Shown piece after piece: positions 52,397 to 61,120 of a stretch of 64,000 nucleotides of DNA. Each line of letters starts with the position of its first letter. Position 1 is the first letter of the stretch. The notes under the pieces were generated by a model. That model ran no database searches and was not told where the DNA came from. It saw only the letters and a program-made list of their open reading frames with translations. Position numbers and translations under genes: made by a program. The stretch is from positions 1 to 64,000 of the forward strand of contig NZ_JAQZSG010000025.1 of assembly GCF_028745515.1 (NCBI RefSeq), in the 5' to 3' direction. The DNA comes from Paenibacillus thermotolerans. Lineage in GTDB: Bacteria > Bacillota > Bacilli > Paenibacillales > YIM-B00363.

Positions 52397-55300
52397 CTAT
52401 TTTATTTTCGTCGTACCCTCTCCTAGCAAACGTTCGATCAGCTTTAATAGAATGGGCTCCGCGTCCACACGGTAATCGACGCTAAGCTCGAGCAGCCGCG
52501 AGTTTTTCTCATAGAACAGCGCCACGTTGACGCGCCCCGGGTGTTTTTTCAGCAGCGATTGAAGGCGCCTCAAATTGCCCGGCGTCTCCTTGTCTTCCGC
52601 GATTTTGATAAATAACGTCTGGTCGCCGGCATGCTGCCTCCTGCTGAGTCCGGGCACATCGGTCTCCGCGCCGGCCCGGGCGAGCTGACCGTTCGCCATC
52701 GTTTCCCAGCGCCTCGTCCCAGCGCCGCCCGCCGGAGGACGGGAGGCCGCGATCCCTGCGCCGCTTGCCGGGGCGCGAGAATCGGCCGAACCGCCGGATT
52801 TAGCGCCATCAGTGCCATTGGAACCGCCGCCGTCTCTCCTGCCGGACACGGACCCGGCGGAATACGAGGAACGCCGCGCGGGCGCTCTGACCGTCCCGCC
52901 GCGAATCCGCGCCATCAACGCCGGATCGTCCATGGCGAACACATGCGACGCAATGAGCTTCACATCCTCGTCCCCGTGCTGAAGCTTGGCGGTCATCGCC
53001 GCAATAACGCCTTTGCCGACGATGGAGGACGCTTGCTTCCACGTCTCCGGAAAAAGCACGACCTCCACCTTATGCACGCGATCCTCCAGCTCTACAAACG
53101 CCATCTGCTGCCCCTTGCGCGTAACGATCGGCTTCACCGAGAGCACCATGCCGAATACGACGACCTCGGTGCCCTCCGCCAGCTCGTGAAGCCGGTGAAT
53201 CGGCAGCATATCCCACTTCTCGTACCAATCTTGGTAAGCGTCCAGCGGATGGCCCGTCACATACAAGCCGAGCAGCTCCCGCTCGTGCTCCAGCTGCTCC
53301 ATGCGGGTCATCTCCCGCACGTTCGGCAGCTCTACCGTCCAGTTCGTATGCTCGGACAATCCGAACAGCGAAATTTGAATGTCCTCCCGCTCCTTCTTCC
53401 ACTTCGCCGCCGCGTCCACCGCCTCGTCAAGGACGGCGAGCAGCTGCGCCCGGTGTCCCGGAAGCCCGTCCGCGGCACCCGCGGCGATCAGCGACTCCAG
53501 CACCCGCTTGTTGCAGACGCGCAAATCGACGCGGCGGCACAAATCGATCAAATCCTCGAACGGCCCTCCGGACGAACGTGCGGCCAAAATCGCCTCAATT
53601 GCCTGCGTGCCGACATTTTTCACGGCGGCCAGTCCGAACCGAATCGCATTCGGCACACCGGCAGCATCGGTTCGAGCCGCGGCAGCCGACACGACCGGCG
53701 AAAACAGCACGCCGCTCTCGTTCACGTCCGGCTGCAGCACGGGCACGCCCATCCGGCGGCACTCGTCGACATACTCCGCCACCTTCCGGTGGTTGCCCAT
53801 ATTGGCCGTCAGCATCGCCGCCATAAACTCGACCGGGTAATGCGCCTTTAAATAAGCGGTCTGAAACGCCAGCACCGCATACGCGGTCGCATGAGCGCGC
53901 GGAAAGCCGTAATCCGCAAAGCGGACGATCATATCGTAAACGACGTTCGCATCATGCTCGGTAAACCCTTGCTTCAGGCTGCCCGCCACGAACTTCGCGC
54001 GCTGCTCGTCGAGCACCTCGCGCTTCTTCTTCGATACGGCGCGCCGCAGCAAGTCCGCTTCCCCAAGCGAAAAGCCCGCCATCACCGATGCGATCTGCAT
54101 GATCTGCTCCTGATAGACAATGATCCCGTACGTATCCTTCAAAATCGGCTCGAGCGTCGGGTGAGGATACTCCACCGCAATGCGCCCGTGCTTGGCGGCG
54201 ATATATTTCGGAATAAACTCCATCGGGCCGGGACGAAACAGCGCATTCGCCGAAATAATGTCCTCTATATGCGTCGGCTTCATCTCCTTCAGCACGCGGC
54301 GCATTCCCGCAGACTCGAGCTGGAAAATGCCCGTCGTCCCCCCGGAGCCTAGCATCTCATACGTCGCCGGATCGTCGTCGGGCACGGAGCGCAAATCCAA
54401 CTCGATCCCGCGCAGCTCGCGAACCGACTCCAAGGTCCGATCAATGATGGACAGCGTCCGCAAGCCCAGAAAGTCCATCTTCAGCAGCCCGATCGCCTCT
54501 AAATGCTCCATCGAAAACTGCGTCAGCGGCGTGGAGGCGGTACCCTCCTGCAGCGCGACGACATTCGTCAGCGGATCGCGCGAAATGACGACGCCGGCCG
54601 CGTGCGTCGACGCATGGCGCGGCAGCCCCTCCACCTTCAGCGCCATCTTCACCAAACCGCCGATTTTCGCGTCCCGCTCCGCCCATTCTTTCAGCTCCGG
54701 CACGGTGCGGAGCGACTCCTCGATCGTCATGCCGAGCGCATTCGGAATAAGCTTCGCCACACGATCGACGTCGCCGTACGACAAATTCATCGCGCGCCCG
54801 ACATCGCGGACTGCAGCCCGCGCCGCCATCGTGCCGAACGTAATGATTTGCGCCACACGGTCGCGGCCGTATTTCCGCACGACATAATCGATAACCTCGT
54901 CGCGCCGCTCATCGTTAAAGTCGATATCGATATCCGGCATCGTTACGCGCGCCGGGTTCAAGAACCGTTCGAACAGCAGCCCGTACCGCAGCGGATCGAC
55001 ATCGGTAATTCCGAGCACGTACGCCACCAAGCTCCCTGCCGAGGATCCCCTTCCCGGTCCGGTCATGATGCCGCGGCTGTGCGCGTAACGAATGAAGTCC
55101 CATGTGATCAAAAAGTAATCCGCATACCCCATCCGTTCGATCGTTTCTAACTCATAAGCAAGCCGATCCGCGGCGGACGCGCGGAACGTCTCCTCCCGCC
55201 AGCGCGCATCTTCTTCGTAGCGCTTCAGCAGCCCCCGATCGCACAATGCCTTCAAGTATGCCGGCGCATCCGTACCTTCCGGAAGCGGCTCGAAGGCGGG

Positions 55301-56146
55301 CAAAATGCTCCGCCCCAGCTCCAAGTCCACTTGGCAGCGCTCAGCCACCGCCGCCGTATTCGATACGGCTTCCGGTGCGTAGGCAAACAAAGCGGACATT
55401 TCTTCCTCGCTTTTCATATACAGCTGATCCGTGTTATACCGAAACCGCGCCGGATCGTCCACATTTTTGCCCATGCCGATACACATCAAAATATCCTGCA
55501 CGGCCGCATCCTCGCGTTCGATATAATGAACGTCGTTCGTCGCAATGAGCGGTACGTTACTTTCCCGGGAAATTTCGACAAGCTGCGGCAGCAACTTCCG
55601 CTGCTCCAGCAGCCCGTGATCCTGAAGCTCAATAAAATAATCTTCGCCGAACAATTGCTTATATCGCAGCGCCGTCGCCAGCGCTTCATCCTTTTTCCCG
55701 GCCAACAGCTTCTGAGGCACCTCGCCCTTCAGGCAGGCGCTCAAGCAAACAAGCCCTTCCGCATGGCGCGAAAGCAGCTCAAAATCGATTCGAGGCTTAT
55801 AATGAAACCCGTCCAAGTGCGCCGCAGAGCAAAGCCGCAATAAATTTCGATAGCCTTCGTTGTTCTTCGCAAGCAGCACCAAATGGTAGGTCGGATTGTC
55901 TTCTCGCGGACTTTTGTCCTTCATGCTTGTCCCGGCCACATAAAACTCGCAGCCCAAGATCGGCTTTACGCCGGCTTCCAGGCAAGCCTTATAAAAAGGC
56001 ACCGCCCCGTAAACGACGCCGTGATCCGTGAGCGCCAGCGCAGACATGCCCAAAGAAGCCGCCCGCTTGGCCAAATCTTTCACCCGAGCCGCGCCGTCGA
56101 GCAAGCTGTATTCGCTGTGCACATGCAAATGAACAAAGGAACCCAT
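52397..56146 (-). CDS. dnaE: DNA polymerase III alpha subunit DnaE
   Basis: This 1249-residue replicative polymerase has an N-terminal PHP domain ('FVHLHVHSEYSLLDGAARVK'), the palm with catalytic Asp residues in 'PDIDIDFNDERRDEVIDYV', 'IITFGTMAARAAVRDVGRAM', helix-hairpin-helix segments and an OB-fold region ('EVVVFGMVLSVKPIVTRKGQ'). Residues about 1080-1174 form a Gly/Ser/Ala/Arg-rich linker that is not standard. ATG 56146 follows GAGGTGATG. In Firmicutes it works with PolC, mainly in lagging-strand priming. It is divergent from ytrH. Confidence 0.95.
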   Translation of the reverse strand: MGSFVHLHVHSEYSLLDGAARVKDLAKRAASLGMSALALTDHGVVYGAVPFYKACLEAGVKPILGCEFYVAGTSMKDKSPREDNPTYHLVLLAKNNEGYRNLLRLCSAAHLDGFHYKPRIDFELLSRHAEGLVCLSACLKGEVPQKLLAGKKDEALATALRYKQLFGEDYFIELQDHGLLEQRKLLPQLVEISRESNVPLIATNDVHYIEREDAAVQDILMCIGMGKNVDDPARFRYNTDQLYMKSEEEMSALFAYAPEAVSNTAAVAERCQVDLELGRSILPAFEPLPEGTDAPAYLKALCDRGLLKRYEEDARWREETFRASAADRLAYELETIERMGYADYFLITWDFIRYAHSRGIMTGPGRGSSAGSLVAYVLGITDVDPLRYGLLFERFLNPARVTMPDIDIDFNDERRDEVIDYVVRKYGRDRVAQIITFGTMAARAAVRDVGRAMNLSYGDVDRVAKLIPNALGMTIEESLRTVPELKEWAERDAKIGGLVKMALKVEGLPRHASTHAAGVVISRDPLTNVVALQEGTASTPLTQFSMEHLEAIGLLKMDFLGLRTLSIIDRTLESVRELRGIELDLRSVPDDDPATYEMLGSGGTTGIFQLESAGMRRVLKEMKPTHIEDIISANALFRPGPMEFIPKYIAAKHGRIAVEYPHPTLEPILKDTYGIIVYQEQIMQIASVMAGFSLGEADLLRRAVSKKKREVLDEQRAKFVAGSLKQGFTEHDANVVYDMIVRFADYGFPRAHATAYAVLAFQTAYLKAHYPVEFMAAMLTANMGNHRKVAEYVDECRRMGVPVLQPDVNESGVLFSPVVSAAAARTDAAGVPNAIRFGLAAVKNVGTQAIEAILAARSSGGPFEDLIDLCRRVDLRVCNKRVLESLIAAGAADGLPGHRAQLLAVLDEAVDAAAKWKKEREDIQISLFGLSEHTNWTVELPNVREMTRMEQLEHERELLGLYVTGHPLDAYQDWYEKWDMLPIHRLHELAEGTEVVVFGMVLSVKPIVTRKGQQMAFVELEDRVHKVEVVLFPETWKQASSIVGKGVIAAMTAKLQHGDEDVKLIASHVFAMDDPALMARIRGGTVRAPARRSSYSAGSVSGRRDGGGSNGTDGAKSGGSADSRAPASGAGIAASRPPAGGAGTRRWETMANGQLARAGAETDVPGLSRRQHAGDQTLFIKIAEDKETPGNLRRLQSLLKKHPGRVNVALFYEKNSRLLELSVDYRVDAEPILLKLIERLLGEGTTKIK

Positions 56147-56239
56147 GTTCGCATCACCTCTTTCCATTGTAAAAGAAAAGCTCCCGCAAAGGAAGTTTTT
56201 ATTGCGAATTCGGGTTAAAGGGTGCATTCGAAGTTTAGG

Positions 56240-56268
56240 GCATACGGCGACGCCTTGTCCCATAGATT
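56240..56268 (+). promoter_or_regulatory. SigE-type promoter of ytrH-ytrI
   Basis: GCATACG (56240-56246), a 14-bp spacer and CATAGATT (56261-56268) fit the mother-cell SigE pattern. The site lies 33 bp before ytrH, which is a sporulation gene in B. subtilis. Confidence 0.5.
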
Positions 56269-56300
56269 TAGTAGAGAGACCTGGATTCGAGGTGGAACCG

Positions 56301-56630
56301 ATGGGAATTACGGACTTTTTGACGAAGGCCGTGCAAGATTTTTTCGTCGCCTTTGGCGTTGTATTCGGCGCTGCGATGCTGGCGGGCGTCAGCTCGATCC
56401 TGACGATGCAGCCGCCTGCGACAACGATGCGCATGCTGGCCGAGAACGTCAAAATATGGGCGATTGTCGTGGCGGTCGGCGGAACCATCGATCCGATCCG
56501 AATGATCGAATACAACATGCAAGAAGGATATTTATCGCCTGCCTTCAAGCAAATCTTGCTCATTCTATGCGCGTTCGCGGGCGCCTACTCAGGCACGGAG
56601 CTCGTGAAGTGGTTGTGCCGGGGCGGGTGA
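56301..56630 (+). CDS. ytrH: Sporulation membrane protein YtrH
   Basis: The 109-residue protein has three helices ('VAFGVVFGAAMLAGVSSILT'-like region 17-37, 'WAIVVAVGGTIDPIRMIEYN' at 53-72, and a C-terminal helix) and matches the YtrH family needed for proper sporulation. ATG 56301 follows GAGGTGG. It is divergent from dnaE and followed by ytrI, as in B. subtilis. Confidence 0.9.
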   Translation: MGITDFLTKAVQDFFVAFGVVFGAAMLAGVSSILTMQPPATTMRMLAENVKIWAIVVAVGGTIDPIRMIEYNMQEGYLSPAFKQILLILCAFAGAYSGTELVKWLCRGG

Positions 56631-56637
56631 GCGGCCG

Positions 56638-57114
56638 TTGAGAGTTCCGAATTTCGGCCGTTCGCCCGGCTTCATGCAGGCGGTCGGCTTGGTGCTGGCA
56701 GGCATTGTCGTAGGAGCCGTCGCGATGATGATCGTCGAATCGAACAACTACCAAATCGTAATCGAGCAAAACATCCAACTGCAGGCGGAAAACAGCCGTT
56801 TGCAAGAAGATGTCGCCAATCTGGAAAAGCTGAAAAACAGACGGTATGTCATTAAAAAAACAAGCGTCACCTTTGAGGGGGAGGCTTTGGAAAGAAAAAT
56901 CGCCAGCGAGCTCGAGGCAAGAATACTGCAAAATCTCGAATTCGCCGTAGGCAATCCCGCCAGCATCGACCCTACCGTGTACAGGGCGCTGGTCGACGGG
57001 CATGAGTATCGGGACATCAACGGTTCGACATACCGCGTACGGGTCACGATGCTGTCGGTCAATCAGACCGAGCTGAGAGTGTTCGTAAAGGCAACCCAGG
57101 TGGTAGCGAATTGA
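56638..57114 (+). CDS. ytrI: Sporulation membrane protein YtrI
   Basis: The 158-residue protein has one N-terminal helix (about residues 14-33), a coiled coil ('QNIQLQAENSRLQEDVANLE') and an extracytoplasmic C-terminal domain. It starts at TTG 56638, seven bases after the ytrH stop, with only a modest ribosome site, consistent with coupling. It acts with YtrH in the forespore/mother-cell envelope. Confidence 0.87.
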   Translation: MRVPNFGRSPGFMQAVGLVLAGIVVGAVAMMIVESNNYQIVIEQNIQLQAENSRLQEDVANLEKLKNRRYVIKKTSVTFEGEALERKIASELEARILQNLEFAVGNPASIDPTVYRALVDGHEYRDINGSTYRVRVTMLSVNQTELRVFVKATQVVAN

Positions 57115-57186
57115 TTTTATACGGGAAAAAGGGTACAGTTACGCTATAAAAGCAGCATTTCTATATGAAAGACGGGTGTACGATCA

Positions 57187-57534
57187 GTGCTCACAGCATT
57201 AACCTATTTCTTTTCCGCGGCAATCGTCGTATCCTCGGCGCTGTCCGTATATTTCAGCATCCGGTCACGGCGTTCCGTCGACCCGATGCAGCGCGGATTG
57301 CATGCCTCAAAGATGAATATATCGATGGGCTTGCTCCTGATCTGCCTGGCGCTGGTGCAATGGTTTTTGTTCGAACCGGATACGATTCGAATCGTATTAG
57401 GATCGGTCTTTATCGTGCTCGGCTTCTTTAACGTATTTTCCGGCCTTCGCAGCTTCGGCTTCTATTCCCGGATTTCCTCCAAGCCGGACCGGCAAGACCA
57501 AGCGGCTAAGCTTGATCAATCAACTGAGCGGTAA
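57187..57534 (+). CDS. ytpI: YtpI family membrane protein
   Basis: The 115-residue protein has three helices ('ALTYFFSAAIVVSSALSVYF' at 3-22, about 45-63 and 68-86) and the family's polar 'RSRRSVDPMQRGLHASKMNI' between the first two. The start is GTG 57187. Its function is unknown. Its 3' end overlaps the convergent ytoI gene by 29 bp, the same neighbour as in B. subtilis. Confidence 0.85.
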   Translation: MLTALTYFFSAAIVVSSALSVYFSIRSRRSVDPMQRGLHASKMNISMGLLLICLALVQWFLFEPDTIRIVLGSVFIVLGFFNVFSGLRSFGFYSRISSKPDRQDQAAKLDQSTER

Positions 57535-58864
57535 CGATCGCTTTGGCGACCAACGCTTGACGGTGATGAATTTCCACGTCGACCTTGCCGAATTTGCGGC
57601 TGAGCTCAATGACCTGCGGACGGATGACGATCTCGTTGTCGATCTGCAGCGGCTTGAGGAAGAAGGTCGACATGCTGTCAAGCACGAGGTCGCCTTTTTT
57701 GACGAGCTTGATCGCACGGAAAGCGGCCTGCGACATAACGGTCGTCAATACGCCTTCGGATACCGTGCCTAGAGACGATGTCATCTGCGGCGTGATCATC
57801 CCCCGGAACGAAATTCCTCCGTCCGCTTCCCTCTCCTCTTCGAATGCGGCCAATATCAGCTCCTCGATCGTTTCTCCGATTTGCGGCTGCTTCTGAATAT
57901 ACTGCATTCCCTTCAGCACGTCCTGTCTGGACACAATCCCCGCCAGCTTGCGGCCGGTATCGGTCACGGGCAACAGCTCGATCCCTTCCCACACCATCAT
58001 GTGCGCGGCCGAAGCGACCGACGTTCTCGGCGATACGGTAATCGGATTTTTCGTCATCAGCTTCTCGATTTTTTCGTGATTCGGCATGCCGACCACATCC
58101 TTCGACGTCACCATGCCGATGATGCGGTTCCATTCGTCGACGACCGGGAACCGGCTGTGGCCGCTTTGCTCGACGAGCTCATTCCAATCCGCCACCGTGC
58201 TGTTGCCTTTCAGCACCGCCGCCTGGCTGCCCGGAGTCATGATGTCCTCGACAAGAAGAATTTTTTTCTTAATGAGCCTGTCGTAAATCGCGCGGTTGAT
58301 CAGCGAGGCGACGGTGAACGTATCGTACGAGCTCGAAATAATCGGCAGGGCGTGCCGGTCCGCAAGCTCCTTCACCTCGCGGCTCGCCGGAAAGCCGCCC
58401 GTAATCAGGACGCCGGCGCCGAGCTCGAGAGCGATGCTGTGCGCTTTCATGCGGTTACCGACGATGAGCAAACTGCCCGCGTCGATATATTTCACCATTG
58501 TCTCCAGCTCCATGGCGCCGATGACGAATTTGCTCAAGTTTTTGGACAGCCCTTCCGCACCGCCGAGCACCGTGCCGTCCACGATGTTGACGACCTCCGC
58601 GAACGTCAGCTTATCGATATTGTTTCGCGCCTTCTGCTCGATCCGCACCGTGCCCGTCCGCTCTTTGGTGGCGACGAGGCCGGACGCTTCCGCTTCCTTG
58701 ATGGCGCGGTATGCCGTGCCTTCGCTGACGCCGATGTTTTTGGCGATTTTGCGGACGGATATTTTGCTTCCAACCTTGAGGCTCTGAATATGTCTCAATA
58801 TTTGCTCGTGCTTCGTAAGCGTTTCTTGTAGTGTCGTATCCACGATAGCTGTTTCACCCCGCAC
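57506..58864 (-). CDS. ytoI: YtoI/SpxR-like regulator with HTH, CBS and hotdog domains
   Basis: The 452-residue protein has an N-terminal helix-turn-helix ('SVRKIAKNIGVSEGTAYRAI', about residues 37-56), a DRTGG domain (about 85-190), two CBS motifs ('IMTPGSQAAVLKGNSTVADW', 'LMTKNPITVSPRTSVASAAH') and a C-terminal hotdog thioesterase-like domain. It probably senses an adenylate or acyl-CoA ligand and regulates transcription. The start is GTG 58864 or the GTG seven codons later. A perfect TATAAT on the minus strand at 58892-58897 may be its -10. Confidence 0.88.
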   Translation of the reverse strand: MRGETAIVDTTLQETLTKHEQILRHIQSLKVGSKISVRKIAKNIGVSEGTAYRAIKEAEASGLVATKERTGTVRIEQKARNNIDKLTFAEVVNIVDGTVLGGAEGLSKNLSKFVIGAMELETMVKYIDAGSLLIVGNRMKAHSIALELGAGVLITGGFPASREVKELADRHALPIISSSYDTFTVASLINRAIYDRLIKKKILLVEDIMTPGSQAAVLKGNSTVADWNELVEQSGHSRFPVVDEWNRIIGMVTSKDVVGMPNHEKIEKLMTKNPITVSPRTSVASAAHMMVWEGIELLPVTDTGRKLAGIVSRQDVLKGMQYIQKQPQIGETIEELILAAFEEEREADGGISFRGMITPQMTSSLGTVSEGVLTTVMSQAAFRAIKLVKKGDLVLDSMSTFFLKPLQIDNEIVIRPQVIELSRKFGKVDVEIHHRQALVAKAIVTAQLIDQA

Positions 58865-58967
58865 CTTATCTGTATCAATCTGTTACATTTTATTATATCT
58901 CTATTTCGAACATTCCGCATTACAAGAAAAGCGCCTGATTGCGTCCTTTGGATTCGAGCATATGCCT

Positions 58968-59178
58968 TTCGGATAGCTGGCGGCTCGCCCTTACGGACAG
59001 GGATGCAGTTATTCGGCGATTTGAAGGCCGTTTGCAGTTTTAACGGACACCATTGCAGTTATTGCCTCGAAAAAGCGGGGGTAAGCGCCAAAAATCGGGG
59101 TTTAGCGTCCGTGGCGACCGTTAGCGAAATGGCGGCGGGCAAATTGGCGATATAGCGTCTGTGGCGTCCGTTAGCACC
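58968..59178 (+). repeat. Full copy of the dispersed 210-bp repeat (copy D)
   Basis: This copy fills most of the 380-base gene-free interval 58865-59244. The order is TTACGGACAGGGATGCAGTT, TAACGGACACCATTGCAGTT, GCCAAAAATCGGGGTTTAGC, then GCGTCCGTGGCGACCGTTAG and GCGTCTGTGGCGTCCGTTAG. It ends 18 bp from the terminator of the converging small gene. The rest of the interval is the ytoI promoter region. Confidence 0.88.
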
Positions 59179-59196
59179 GCAAACATTCCGCATAAC

Positions 59197-59236
59197 AAAA
59201 AAAGCCTCCGATTCGCTTTTTCCGCGAACCGAAGAC
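59197..59236 (-). terminator. Terminator of the 89-residue membrane protein gene
   Basis: On the minus strand GTCTTCGGTTCGC pairs with GCGAATCGGAGGC (with wobbles) and is followed by TTTTTTT. Confidence 0.85.
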
Positions 59237-59244
59237 TTCATTCG

Positions 59245-59514
59245 TCACCCTCGCCGCACCAGCCTCCGCTCGATTGCCCGAAGCATCGTCCTGCGCCGCA
59301 CATTCCTAATCCGCTGCAGCTGCGCGTCCGTTTGTTCATCCACCCGCAAAATCGCGTGCAGATGCGCGGCAACGATCAGCAGCGCAAACGCGATCCATAC
59401 AACGCTGAACAAGGTGGGCAGCGTCCAGCCTTGTCCGACGTACAGCCGCGGAACGGCGTAAATCAGCATCCCGAGCGCCGCGCTCATATAAAGCACATTC
59501 TTTGTTGCATGCAC
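59245..59514 (-). CDS. Small two-helix membrane protein
   Basis: The 89-residue protein has helices at about residues 7-25 and 33-54 and a basic tail ('RIRNVRRRTMLRAIERRLVR'). It starts at GTG 59514 after GGAG. Monocistronic and divergent from the YheC/YheD cluster, it could be spore-related, but nothing in the sequence proves it. I do not recognise the family. Confidence 0.62.
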   Translation of the reverse strand: MHATKNVLYMSAALGMLIYAVPRLYVGQGWTLPTLFSVVWIAFALLIVAAHLHAILRVDEQTDAQLQRIRNVRRRTMLRAIERRLVRRG

Positions 59515-59660
59515 GTATTCATCAACTCCTTCCGGCGGATTTTCGTAAATCTTCTCTCTACTTCAGCTTATGAGACCGGCCGTGCAAATATGAGCTTTCC
59601 GGCCGTCCCTCCGTACGACCACGGCGCTTTTTTCGATAAGCCCAACTTTCTCCATGATTC

Positions 59661-59688
59661 ACCATAGGGTTTTGGCCCTCATATGATG
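59661..59688 (+). promoter_or_regulatory. Candidate mother-cell promoter of the YheC/YheD cluster
   Basis: CATATGATG at 59680-59688 resembles the CATA -10 of SigK/SigE promoters, with AC 17 bases upstream, as also seen before cotF. It lies 46 bp before the first start codon. Confidence 0.38.
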
Positions 59689-59734
59689 TTGTAGTTCTTT
59701 GCGTCGACTTCTCGCGGCTTTAAGGAGACCGATT

Positions 59735-61102
59735 ATGACAAAATCAAAAGTCACCGTGCACATTATGCGTCCCGGTTTGCTTGATGATCGAACCGTGTGC
59801 ATAGGCAAAAGTTTGCTTCATAAGTGGCGAATTTCGGACACTCAAACGGTTCACTTCCGCTTCGGTGCATTCAAAACCGACGTCAGAGTGATTCCGATCG
59901 ATCGCTCCGAACAGCTGCGCATCAGCCAGTCGTTAGCCTCTCAGATCGGTATCACCGAAGGCTCATCGCTTCGGATGAACTACCGTCCGGGCACTCAAAC
60001 GCTTCAAGCCGGCCCCTTAATCGGCGTCATCGTCTCCCGCGACTTTCCCAGTACGCCGAACCGCCCGTTCGGCAGCATTACGGCATTTTGCCGCGAGCTC
60101 GTCGACGCCTGCAGGCAGCAAGGCGCCTTTGTTTACTTCTTTACTCCGGAAGGAATCCGATCCGGCTATGATACGCTGGAGGGCTGGACGTATGCGGGAG
60201 GCTGGAAGAAGCGCTCTTTCCCGGCTCCCGACGTGCTCCATAACCGGCTGACGTCGCGTAAGCTCGAGAACGCCCGGAAGGTGCAGCGATTGTTTAAAGA
60301 AACGAAAACCCGGCATGAAACGCTTATTTTTAACGAGAAGTATTTGGATAAAACGGAAGTGTTCGCCGCACTGCGAAAAGAGCCCGAGCTCCATTCTCTC
60401 CTGCCCGAATCGCACCCAGTTACCAGATTTCAAACGCTCCAATCGATGTGCGCAAAATACAGCTCCGTCTTCCTCAAACCGGTCCGCGGCTCTCTCGGAA
60501 AGGGCATCATTCGCATTCAAAAGACGGGAGCAGGAGGCTACGCCTGCCATTACAGCGAGTTGAACGGCACCCGCGTCGTCGTATATCCGTCGCTGGCCAA
60601 AGTGTACAGCGCCGTCGCTCCCAGACTGAAATCGCAGCGGTACCAAATCCAACAAGGGCTCAATATTGCAAAGATAAGCGGAAGACCGGTCGATTTTCGC
60701 GCACTTGTGCAAAAGGGGCTGTCCGGCGCGTGGGAGGTCACCTCCATCGTCGGGCGAGTGGCGGGTCCCGACCGTTTCGTATCCAACGTCGCTAAGGGCG
60801 GAAAGATCACTCAAGCCAAGAAAGCCGTCGAACGGTCGAACGTCCCGGCCGGCAAGAAGAGTATCGCGCTTGCGCGCCTGCGAACGGCGGCCATCGATAT
60901 AGCCGAAGGAGTGGAATCGACGATCGACGCCCACTTCGGAGAGCTCGGCGTCGATTTGGCGCTGGACCAAACGGGCAAAGTGTGGCTGCTCGAGGTGAAC
61001 TCGAAGCCGTCCAAGAATGACAATACGCAGCTGACAGGAGCGAAAATCAGGCCTTCCGTAAAGCTGCTCGTGGAATACGCGCGCCACCTGGCAAAGCTGT
61101 AG
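59735..61102 (+). CDS. YheC/YheD family protein, first of four
   Basis: The 455-residue protein resembles the endospore coat-associated YheC/YheD family, which has an ATP-grasp-like fold. An N-terminal domain (to about residue 100, ending 'AGPLIGVIVSR') precedes 'PDVLHNRLTSRK', 'FLKPVRGSLGKGIIRIQ' (nucleotide-binding lysine region), 'DFRALVQKG' and 'LGVDLALDQTGKVWLLEVNS' with the metal ligands. It should ligate or modify a peptide-like substrate during spore formation; the reaction is not known. AAGGAG precedes the ATG. Confidence 0.85.
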   Translation: MTKSKVTVHIMRPGLLDDRTVCIGKSLLHKWRISDTQTVHFRFGAFKTDVRVIPIDRSEQLRISQSLASQIGITEGSSLRMNYRPGTQTLQAGPLIGVIVSRDFPSTPNRPFGSITAFCRELVDACRQQGAFVYFFTPEGIRSGYDTLEGWTYAGGWKKRSFPAPDVLHNRLTSRKLENARKVQRLFKETKTRHETLIFNEKYLDKTEVFAALRKEPELHSLLPESHPVTRFQTLQSMCAKYSSVFLKPVRGSLGKGIIRIQKTGAGGYACHYSELNGTRVVVYPSLAKVYSAVAPRLKSQRYQIQQGLNIAKISGRPVDFRALVQKGLSGAWEVTSIVGRVAGPDRFVSNVAKGGKITQAKKAVERSNVPAGKKSIALARLRTAAIDIAEGVESTIDAHFGELGVDLALDQTGKVWLLEVNSKPSKNDNTQLTGAKIRPSVKLLVEYARHLAKL

Positions 61103-61120
61103 AGTGCAAGGAGGAACGGT

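Noticed and set aside
56147-56563. N-terminal extension of DnaE
   Set aside because: The PHP domain starts at the ATG with a GAGGTGATG site; the upstream frame is antisense to ytrH.
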